From Fibrobacter sp. UWH6 (lineage in GTDB: Bacteria; Fibrobacterota; Fibrobacteria; Fibrobacterales; Fibrobacteraceae): a DNA stretch of 64,000 bases. The notes under the pieces are model-generated. The model had not been told where the DNA came from. It was given only the letters and a program-made list of their open reading frames with translations, and did not search any database. The DNA lies in the NCBI RefSeq assembly GCF_900142465.1, contig NZ_FRAX01000001.1, positions 372,001-436,000 of the forward strand. Reading direction: 5' to 3'. A program made the position numbers and the translations under genes. Below, one piece after another: positions 57,643-64,000 of this stretch (positions are counted from its first letter, which is position 1; the number at the start of each line of letters is the position of its first letter).

Positions 57643-59361
57643 TTAGGTCGATCCAGTGGGCTTTTCAAGCTGAGCCTTGGGCTGTTCAGTAATCATGGAG
57701 GTCAAAGGTGCACCTGCCGGAATCATGGGGAACACGTTGTCTTCCTTTTCGCATTCGCACCAGATAACGATAGGACCGTCGTTGTAGTCCAGAGCCTTCT
57801 GGATCATGCGTTCTGCATCGGCAGCGCGCTTGATGCGGAGACCCGGGATACCGTAGGCTTCTGCCAGCTTGACGAAGTCAGGGTTGCCCTGCATGTCGAC
57901 ACTGGAGTAACGGTGGTCGTAGAACAGTTCCTGCCACTGACGCACCATGCCCAGGTACTTGTTGTCGAGAACGAAAATCTTGATGGGCAGCTTGTGGATT
58001 GCTGCGGTTGCAAGTTCAAATTCGGTCATCTGGAAGCCACCATCGCCGCTGAAGCTGCAGACGGGCCAGCCGGTGGTGTTGCCGAATGCTGCACCGATTG
58101 CAGAGGGCAGGCCGAAGCCCATGGTGCCTGCGCCGCCACTGGAGTGGAGCTGGCGGGGGTTGTTGATCTTGAAGAACTGTGCAACCCACATCTGGTGCTG
58201 ACCCACGTCGGTCGTGACGATTGCCTTACCCTGGGTAAGGTCGCTGACGGTCTGCACGATGTGCTGCATACGGAGACCACCCTGCTTGGGGTAGGTCAGC
58301 GGGAAACGCTTCTTCCAAGTCTGGCAGGTCTTGACCCATTCTGCGGAGTCCAGCTTAGAAACGAGGGGCAGGAGCTGTTCCAGAACCATCTTGGCATCGC
58401 CGCACATGAACACATCCGGCTGGAGAACCTTGCCTTCTTCGGCGGGGTCGATGTCGATGTGCATCTTGATGGCGTCCTTACAGAACACTTCAAGCTTACC
58501 GGTGATACGGTCGTCCCAGCGGGAACCGATGGAGAGAATCAGGTCGCAGTCAAGCACAGCCTTGTTTGCGTAAACAGTACCGTGCATGCCCAGCATACCG
58601 AGAGAAAGTTCGTGGTCGGTGGGGAAGGTGCCGAGGCCGAGGAGGGTGCAAGCTACGGGAGCCTGGAGCTTTTCTGCCAGTTCCTTAACCTGACGGGCTG
58701 CGCCAGAAATCATAGCGCCGTGGCCAACGAGGAGCAGGGGCTTCTTGGACTTCTTCAGGAATTCAGCAGCCTTTTCTACGGTTTCTGCAGGAGCGTAGGT
58801 AGGAATCTTGTAGCCGGGAAGGTCCATCTGATCGGTGAACGGTGCGGTGCAAGCGCCGGCAGTCACATCCTTCGGGAGGTCGATGAGCACGGGGCCCGGA
58901 CGGCCAGTACGTGCAATGTGGAAAGCTTCCTTCATGATGCGGGGAAGATCGTTGGGATCCTTCACTAGGTAGGAGTGCTTGACGGCAGCGAAAGTCATAC
59001 CGCTGGTATCGCATTCCTGGAAGGCGTCCTTACCCAGGTTCGGAGTGGTGGTCTGAGCGGCCAGCACAACGATGGGGCTGGAATCCATGAGGGCAGTGTA
59101 GATGCCTGTAAAGGTGTTGGTAGCACCCGGGCCGGAAGTAACGAGGGCAACGCCGACCTTGCCGGTCTGACGAGCATAGCCATCAGCCATGTGAGTTGCG
59201 CCCTGTTCGTGACGGGTGAGGACAACCTTGATGTTGGAATCAAGAATTGCGTCAAACATCGGAATTGCGGATCCACCAGGATAGCCGAAGATTGTGTCGA
59301 TGCCTTCACGCTTGAGGCATTCGATGATCACTTCTGCGCCGCTTAAGGTTTTATTTGCCAT
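57643..59361 (-). CDS. ilvB: Acetolactate synthase large (catalytic) subunit
   Basis: A 572-residue ThDP enzyme making acetolactate for valine/leucine or acetohydroxybutyrate for isoleucine. The ThDP catalytic Glu is in the N-terminal RHEQGATHMADGYAR; SGGAGTMGFGLPSA and the GDGGFQMTEFEL...NNKYLGMVRQWQ-type ThDP/Mg site (here DNKYLGMVRQWQ) are complete. The ATG at 59361 (MANKTLSGAEV) is chosen; a longer frame to 59418 is unsupported. First gene of ilvB-ilvN. Confidence 0.97.
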   Translation of the reverse strand: MANKTLSGAEVIIECLKREGIDTIFGYPGGSAIPMFDAILDSNIKVVLTRHEQGATHMADGYARQTGKVGVALVTSGPGATNTFTGIYTALMDSSPIVVLAAQTTTPNLGKDAFQECDTSGMTFAAVKHSYLVKDPNDLPRIMKEAFHIARTGRPGPVLIDLPKDVTAGACTAPFTDQMDLPGYKIPTYAPAETVEKAAEFLKKSKKPLLLVGHGAMISGAARQVKELAEKLQAPVACTLLGLGTFPTDHELSLGMLGMHGTVYANKAVLDCDLILSIGSRWDDRITGKLEVFCKDAIKMHIDIDPAEEGKVLQPDVFMCGDAKMVLEQLLPLVSKLDSAEWVKTCQTWKKRFPLTYPKQGGLRMQHIVQTVSDLTQGKAIVTTDVGQHQMWVAQFFKINNPRQLHSSGGAGTMGFGLPSAIGAAFGNTTGWPVCSFSGDGGFQMTEFELATAAIHKLPIKIFVLDNKYLGMVRQWQELFYDHRYSSVDMQGNPDFVKLAEAYGIPGLRIKRAADAERMIQKALDYNDGPIVIWCECEKEDNVFPMIPAGAPLTSMITEQPKAQLEKPTGST

Positions 59362-59733
59362 AAAATTTCCTATTTCGGATGGTTTATAACTTTTATAATA
59401 TGGCGAAAATATAGTCAAACATAGGGTAAATGGTAAGAGTTTGATGAAATTATTTTGAAAAAATGATGGTTTTTGAATGCAAATTTGGGAAAATTGGTCT
59501 TTTGTTTGATTAAAAACACGTTTTTATTTCTGTAAATGTTGCCTCATGTTGTTTTTTGTTCGCTGAAAATGAACGTTTTGGACTGAGGAACCGTGAAAAT
59601 AAAAGGTTTGAATGCCTTTTGGGAACTGAAAAACCTTTCCTTGAATGCGGAATTATAAATGAAAGCAAAATGTAAGCGAATCTTTTTTTGAAAAACTCGT
59701 GTATAAGAGAGAACCTTTCAAAAAAGGAGTTTT
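59362..59733. other. 372-bp AT-rich divergent promoter region between ilvB and radC
   Basis: No gene, strong terminator or recognisable leader peptide. A small inverted repeat GTTCGCTGAAAATGAAC lies at about 59559-59575. Promoters for both divergent genes should be here, but no clear -35/-10 pair stands out. Confidence 0.4.
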
Positions 59734-60462
59734 ATGGTTCCGTATAATGCGATTTCTGTAAAGGATTGTGCCTTGGTCTATCAGGTCCCTGTTGAAAATT
59801 CGTCGCTTCTTCCTCGCGAGAAAATTGAACGGCTTGGTCCCTCGGCTATGAGCAATGAGGAACTGCTTGCGCTGATTCTCGGTAGCGGCTGCCAGAATTG
59901 CGATGTTTTTGAATTGTCCAGGCATCTGGCAGATTTTCTTTCTTCTGAATCGACGATTCCTTCGCTTCAGCGTCTGCGTAAGATCAAGGGGCTGGGCCGT
60001 GTAAAGGCATCCCAGGTCCTTGCCTGCCTTGAATTGTCGGGGCGCTATATCCTCAGTGGTAACGTGAGCTCCGTTTCTTCGCCCGAAGATTTGCTGCCTA
60101 GGCTTTCCTATATGAAGTATGAGGAACAGGAACATCTTGTATTGGTGACGCTGAATTCCTCCAACGACGTCATCCGCGTTCATGAATTGACGACCGGGCT
60201 TGTGAATCAGACTCCGGTTCATCCTCGTGAAGCTTTTGCCCGTGCAATCGAAGACCGTGCCGTGTCTGTTATTTTCGCCCACAATCACCCTTCGGGTTCG
60301 ACGTCTCCCAGTCAGGAAGATATTTCCATTACGCGGATTCTCTGTGCGTCGGGAAAAATTCTCCAGATTCCCGTTCTGGATCATATTATAGTGGGACGTA
60401 AGGGGTTTACCAGCATTTGTCGGCTCCACTCGGAACTGTTTGAACGGGGTATGGAAATGTAG
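59734..60462 (+). CDS. radC: RadC/JAB-domain protein
   Basis: A 242-residue protein: N-terminal helix-hairpin-helix-like UPF0758 region (ERLGPSAMSNEELLALILGS) and a C-terminal JAMM domain with complete metal motif HNHPSGSTSPSQED (about 183) and upstream Glu in VHELTTG. AAGGAG lies 5-6 nt before the ATG. Role in DNA repair is traditional but unproven. Here it is a chromosomal single gene. Confidence 0.95.
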   Translation: MVPYNAISVKDCALVYQVPVENSSLLPREKIERLGPSAMSNEELLALILGSGCQNCDVFELSRHLADFLSSESTIPSLQRLRKIKGLGRVKASQVLACLELSGRYILSGNVSSVSSPEDLLPRLSYMKYEEQEHLVLVTLNSSNDVIRVHELTTGLVNQTPVHPREAFARAIEDRAVSVIFAHNHPSGSTSPSQEDISITRILCASGKILQIPVLDHIIVGRKGFTSICRLHSELFERGMEM

Positions 60463-60516
60463 AGTGCTTTTGTGATGTGATTTTCGCAACACCGAATTGT
60501 ATGTAAATCTTTGTTC

Positions 60517-60545
60517 ACAAAGGGGCTGCGCCCCCCCCTTTTGTG
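60517..60545 (+). terminator. Terminator of radC
   Basis: CAAAGGGGC...GCCCCCCCCTTTTG hairpin containing a run of nine C. Confidence 0.7.
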
Positions 60546-60663
60546 TGTTTTTAATCGCATTTTGGCTAATGCTTTTATAAGTTTTTTTTGTCAAGAAACT
60601 ATATTTTACTTAGTTAATTTCTGGGTGCCGTGTTTGGTGGCGCCCCACTCATAAGGAGATGCT

Positions 60664-63339
60664 ATGAAAAAAGTAGCTATGGGTCTTGCCCTCGCTTTGG
60701 CGGCTTCTGCCTTTGCAGGTCATCCCCAGACAATCAATAAGGAAGGCTTTGTCGGTGTGAATAACACCCAGTCTGCCCAGTCTCTTGGACATTCCAAGCT
60801 GGTGTTTACCCTTTTGGGTGATGCCACATTTGGCAACAACATGTTCCCTGCAGGTGCAGACGGACTTCCTGTTGCTGATTTTACGGGTATCAACGCTAAT
60901 GTGGGTTTTGCCATCGGTATCTGGCATTACTTTGACTTGGGCGTTACCCTGCCTGTGTACTATGACCAGTACAAGCGTGGCGAAAACGGCGACATGGAAA
61001 AGATGGGTTATGTCGGTAACCTGAAGGGTGACTTGAAGGCTCGCTTCCCTCTTCCCGAAGATCAGCCCATGGACGTGGCCGTCTATGCTGGTGTCGCTGC
61101 TGGTACTGCTGATGCCAAGAAGCAGGGCCTTTGGGTTCGCTATCCGGAATACGTAAACAAGAACACTGGTGTTGCCTATCCGTATGGTACCAAGAATACC
61201 ACCCTGGACTTCGGCCTTGCCGTGACCATGGATCTTGAAAAGACTGACGCCTATCCGTTCCTGCTCCACTTGAATGGTGGCTACCGCTATACAACTAATA
61301 GCGAATATCTGTCTCTGCCTTACTTGAATGCTGCCGCAGAAATTTACTTCCTGGACTTCCTGTCCCTGTTCCTGGAATATCACTGGGATATCCAGTTGGA
61401 TGGTATAACCACGAATGTTGGTGGTTGGCCTGTGGAAGATCAGAAATTTGACTCCAAGCAGTTGACCGGTGCCCTGGTGTTCCATCTGCCTGTTGGTCTG
61501 GATCTCCATATGGGTGCTTCTTACTACCTGGGTGGGGAAAAGGGTGTTGTCGTCTCTATCCCCAACAAGGATGGAAATGGCAACAAGGTTAACTACATGC
61601 CTACTCGCGTGAATCCGGAATACACCGTTTACGGTGGTCTTACCTGGAGCGGCTTCCTGCTTGCCCAGGACCGCGATGGCGATGGCGTCGTGGATGATGA
61701 AGATAAGTGCCCGGATGACTACGGTCATCGTCTGAACCAGGGTTGCCCGCTGGGTAATCCCGATGCTGACGAAGATGGCGTTTGCGATGCCTGGGTTGCC
61801 GAAAAGGGCTTCCTGGATGAATTCTCCGAAGTTTGCGAAGGCGTAGACCAGTGCCCCAACGAACCGGGTGAAGGCGAAGATGGTTGCCCGCTGGGTAATC
61901 CGGACCCGGATGAAGATGGTGTCTGCGATCCTTGGGTATCTCAGAGAAAGATGCAGAAGAAGTTCAAGGATGTTTGCGACGGCATCGATGAATGCCCGAA
62001 CCAGGCCGGTTCTCCTGCATTCAACGGTTGCCCCACCAAGCAGCCGGACCCGGATAATGACGGTCTCTGCTCTCCGTGGGTAACTGACGAAGGCGTTCTG
62101 AACGAATTTGCTGACGTATGTAAGGGTTACGATATGTGCCCGGGCGAAGCTGGTACTAAGGCCAATAAGGGCTGCCCGTGGGATGATCCGGACTCCGATA
62201 ACGACGGCCTTTGCGACGAATGGGTAACTCAGAAGAAGATGGGCTACTACTTCGAAAAGGCTGCTGAAGATGAAAACCTGAAGGCTGAATACTTCATTGA
62301 AAAGACCTGTAAGGGTATCGATAAGTGCCCCACCGAATTCGGTCCGGCAAACAACGAAGGTTGCCCGCTGGGTAATCCGGATACCGACCAGGATGGCTTC
62401 TGCGATCCTTGGGTAACTGAGAAGGGCTTGCTGGAACAGTACGAAGGTATCTGCCAGGGTATCGATAAGTGCCCGACTGAAGCCGGTGAAGCTTTCGCTC
62501 AGGGTTGCCCGATGGACAATCCGGATGCCGATGGTGACTCTCTGTGCGCACCTTGGGTAACTGAAAAGGGTATGCAGAAGGACTTTGCAAATATCTGCCA
62601 CGGCGTCGATAAGTGCCCGGTGGAAGCAGGTCCGGAATGGAATAAGGGCTGCCCGGCTGAAAATCCGGACCCCGACCAGGATAGCCTCTGCTCTCCGTGG
62701 GTGAAGAAGCAGGGTATGCTCGAACAGTTCAAGGATGTTTGCCACGGTATTGACCGCTGCGAAGATGAAGCAGGTCCGGAATGGAATAAGGGTTGCCCGA
62801 TTGACGACGATCCGGACTCCGATAAGGATGGCATCTGCTCTCAGTGGGTTGCCGATAAGAAGCTCCTGGATCAGTTCAAGGATGTATGTACCGGCATCGA
62901 CCGCTGCCCGGATGTGGCTGGCGACGATGGTCACGGCTGCCCCAAGAAGGCTCCTGAAAAGCTTGATGGTGTTACCTTCAAGTCCGGTAAGGCTACCCTC
63001 GAATCCAACGCTAAGAAGATCTTGAAGAGCATCGCTAAGAAGCTTGTCGAAAATGACGAGTATAAGGATCTGAAAATCGTTATCCAGGGTCATACCGATA
63101 ACGTTGGTAAGGAAAAGACCAACACCAAGCTTTCTCAGCAGCGTGCAGAATCCGTGATGAAGGAACTGACCAAGGCTGGCGTGAAGAAGGATCGTATCAA
63201 GGCAATTGGTATGGGCCCGACTTGCCCGGTCGACGACAACAGCACTGCTGATGGCCGTGAAAACAACCGCCGTATCGAAATGGTCTTCGTAAGCCCGGAC
63301 GATGACGGTATGAGCTGCCATAGCAACTACGTTCCGTAA
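60664..63339 (+). CDS. OmpA-family outer membrane protein with TSP3-like repeat region
   Basis: An 891-residue protein. Signal peptide (VAMGLALALAASAFAG), a beta-barrel region (about 25-335) with alternating aromatic strands, one canonical thrombospondin type 3 repeat (DRDGDGVVDDEDKCPDD), eight longer units of about 47 residues each with PD.D.DG.C..WV, VC.G.D.CP and GCP (about 360-760), and a C-terminal OmpA domain binding peptidoglycan (IVIQGHTDNVGKE ... ENNRRIEMVFV). The Asp-rich motifs should bind calcium. OmpA-type proteins are abundant on Fibrobacter surfaces and linked to cellulose adhesion; that role is inferred here. GGAGAT precedes the ATG. Confidence 0.93.
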   Translation: MKKVAMGLALALAASAFAGHPQTINKEGFVGVNNTQSAQSLGHSKLVFTLLGDATFGNNMFPAGADGLPVADFTGINANVGFAIGIWHYFDLGVTLPVYYDQYKRGENGDMEKMGYVGNLKGDLKARFPLPEDQPMDVAVYAGVAAGTADAKKQGLWVRYPEYVNKNTGVAYPYGTKNTTLDFGLAVTMDLEKTDAYPFLLHLNGGYRYTTNSEYLSLPYLNAAAEIYFLDFLSLFLEYHWDIQLDGITTNVGGWPVEDQKFDSKQLTGALVFHLPVGLDLHMGASYYLGGEKGVVVSIPNKDGNGNKVNYMPTRVNPEYTVYGGLTWSGFLLAQDRDGDGVVDDEDKCPDDYGHRLNQGCPLGNPDADEDGVCDAWVAEKGFLDEFSEVCEGVDQCPNEPGEGEDGCPLGNPDPDEDGVCDPWVSQRKMQKKFKDVCDGIDECPNQAGSPAFNGCPTKQPDPDNDGLCSPWVTDEGVLNEFADVCKGYDMCPGEAGTKANKGCPWDDPDSDNDGLCDEWVTQKKMGYYFEKAAEDENLKAEYFIEKTCKGIDKCPTEFGPANNEGCPLGNPDTDQDGFCDPWVTEKGLLEQYEGICQGIDKCPTEAGEAFAQGCPMDNPDADGDSLCAPWVTEKGMQKDFANICHGVDKCPVEAGPEWNKGCPAENPDPDQDSLCSPWVKKQGMLEQFKDVCHGIDRCEDEAGPEWNKGCPIDDDPDSDKDGICSQWVADKKLLDQFKDVCTGIDRCPDVAGDDGHGCPKKAPEKLDGVTFKSGKATLESNAKKILKSIAKKLVENDEYKDLKIVIQGHTDNVGKEKTNTKLSQQRAESVMKELTKAGVKKDRIKAIGMGPTCPVDDNSTADGRENNRRIEMVFVSPDDDGMSCHSNYVP
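61675..62946 (+). repeat. Nine in-frame TSP3-like coding repeats
   Basis: One 28-residue and eight 47-63-residue units, each with four cysteines and two acidic calcium-type motifs. Unit 5 has a 15-residue insertion (AAEDENLKAEYFIEK). DNA phrases such as TGGGTAACTGA recur in register. Confidence 0.9.
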
Positions 63340-63364
63340 TCGAACAACGCGATATTAGCGAATG

Positions 63365-63397
63365 AAGCCCTCGGACAAAAAGTCCGGGGGCTTTTTT
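63365..63397 (+). terminator. Terminator of the OmpA-family gene
   Basis: AGCCCTCGGAC-AAAAA-GTCCGGGGGCT hairpin followed by TTTTT. Confidence 0.92.
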
Positions 63398-63412
63398 GTT
63401 ATCTTTAATGTT

Positions 63413-63670
63413 ATGACAAAGCTTGATGAAATTTTGACTGCTATTGAAGCTTCTAACCATGACCTGGTGGAAATGGATGCTGAACACCTTAACCATAAGA
63501 TGGTGCAGAAGGCTCGCCTCGGCAAGAAGCCCGTTCCCCGCCATACGCAGGACTTGATTTTGAATGCCCTGAACCGCCTGCTGGTAGAAAAGGAAGTCGA
63601 AGGTGCGAAGCCCTACAAGCGACTGGAACTTTTCGGCAACGAACAAATGGCAGTGAATAGTGAACAGTGA
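63413..63670 (+). CDS. Small helical protein of unknown function
   Basis: An 85-residue basic/helical protein (MTKLDEILTAIEAS...). The ATG at 63413 is used because the in-frame start at 63362 lies before the OmpA terminator. Its last eight residues (MAVNSEQ and neighbours) are encoded by AGTGAATAGTGAACAGTGA micro-repeats that run on into the intergenic region, so the end may have been extended by repeat sequence. No domain recognised. Confidence 0.6.
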   Translation: MTKLDEILTAIEASNHDLVEMDAEHLNHKMVQKARLGKKPVPRHTQDLILNALNRLLVEKEVEGAKPYKRLELFGNEQMAVNSEQ

Positions 63671-63761
63671 ATTGAGCTGTGGACAATGAGTTTTGAACAG
63701 TGAGTTAAAGTAAGGCGCCCCCGGCGCGATTATAACAACTCATATCTCGTCTCTCGCCTCT

Positions 63762-63790
63762 CTTAACCTTTAACCTTTCCGCGTTACCCT
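63762..63790. repeat. Pyrimidine-rich dispersed motif before thyA
   Basis: CTTAACCTTTAACCTTTCC followed by GCGTTACCCT. Closely similar stretches occur at 19030-19063 and, less exactly, at 13439-13466. Confidence 0.5.
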
Positions 63791-63792
63791 CT

Positions 63793-64000
63793 ATGCAGCA
63801 ATATCTCGATCTTCTGAAAGACATTATGGAAAACGGCGTTGACCGCTCCGATCGCACTGGAACTGGAACCCGTTCCGTTTTTGGTCGTCAGTGCCGTTAC
63901 GACTTGTCCAAGGGCTTTCCCTGTTTGACTACAAAGAAGCTCCACCTTCGTTCCATCATCCACGAACTGCTGTGGTTCTTGATGGGCGACACCAACATCA
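63793..64000 (+). CDS. thyA: Thymidylate synthase (3' partial)
   Basis: The first 69 residues of ThyA, which methylates dUMP to dTMP with methylenetetrahydrofolate. [27 protein letters not shown] (phosphate-binding Arg) and [18 protein letters not shown] are diagnostic. The ATG at 63793 is the first in frame. The catalytic Cys lies beyond the window. No strong ribosome binding site; a pyrimidine tract precedes it. Confidence 0.96.
   Translation, partial: MQQYLDLLKDIMENGVDRSDRTGTGTRSVFGRQCRYDLSKGFPCLTTKKLHLRSIIHELLWFLMGDTNI

Noticed and set aside
60649-63321. 890-codon open frame on the minus strand across the OmpA-family gene
   Set aside because: Antisense shadow of a repetitive gene with strong codon bias; the repeated pattern only mirrors the TSP3 units.

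Overview
The window looks like chromosomal DNA of a Fibrobacter species (phylum Fibrobacterota). Three things point there: two proteins carry the FISUMP paralogous domain typical of Fibrobacter succinogenes, plant-fibre enzymes of GH8 and GH3 type are present, and there is a large OmpA-type envelope protein with calcium-binding-type repeats. Nearly all genes are intact and closely packed. The window cuts a protein kinase gene at the left edge and thyA at the right edge.

Region 1 (1-11.7 kb) is an accessory defence island. Five genes on the + strand overlap or touch: a Ser/Thr-type kinase, an Upf1-like SF1 helicase, a protein ending in a HEPN-like RNase motif, a McrB-like AAA+ GTPase with a long heptad coiled coil, and a McrC/DUF2357-like partner ending in a zinc ribbon. 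Taken together this matches the coiled-coil McrBC class described as CoCoNuT systems, linked to a TerY-P-type phosphorylation module whose other members would lie left of the window. A tyrosine recombinase faces the operon, and a repeat-rich, structured 400-bp region follows. This looks like the right-hand end of an integrated element.

Region 2 (11.7-33.8 kb) is mostly core genome: a deacetylase-like protein and uppP (divergent), htpG, a lipoprotein whose start codon appears lost, an M23 endopeptidase, tRNA-Ala(GGC), a cyclophilin, pyrR-pyrB-pyrC' (with a dihydroorotase-like subunit that lacks its metal ligands), a PilZ protein, the pilMNOPQ operon behind a near-consensus promoter, holA-greA, argJ and rmuC.

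Region 3 (33.9-47.7 kb) holds envelope, sugar and transport genes: two FISUMP proteins, a GH8 exo-oligoxylanase-like enzyme, a thioredoxin-reductase-like flavoprotein with a radical SAM protein, tRNA-Pro(CGG), an Smr protein, an amino-acid ABC importer whose binding protein and permease are fused with a phase-shifted tandem duplication, an M6 metalloprotease, a GH3 glucosidase and a lipid A type acyltransferase.

Region 4 (47.7-64 kb) holds a UDP-sugar pyrophosphorylase, mraY, a HAD phosphatase, a GT-C membrane glycosyltransferase carrying an NPCBM domain with an overlapping GT28-like gene, several unknown genes including one frameshifted remnant, ilvB-ilvN, radC, the OmpA/TSP3 protein and the start of thyA. 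Rho-independent terminators are frequent and clearly separate transcription units. Several intergenic regions carry dispersed hairpin repeats.
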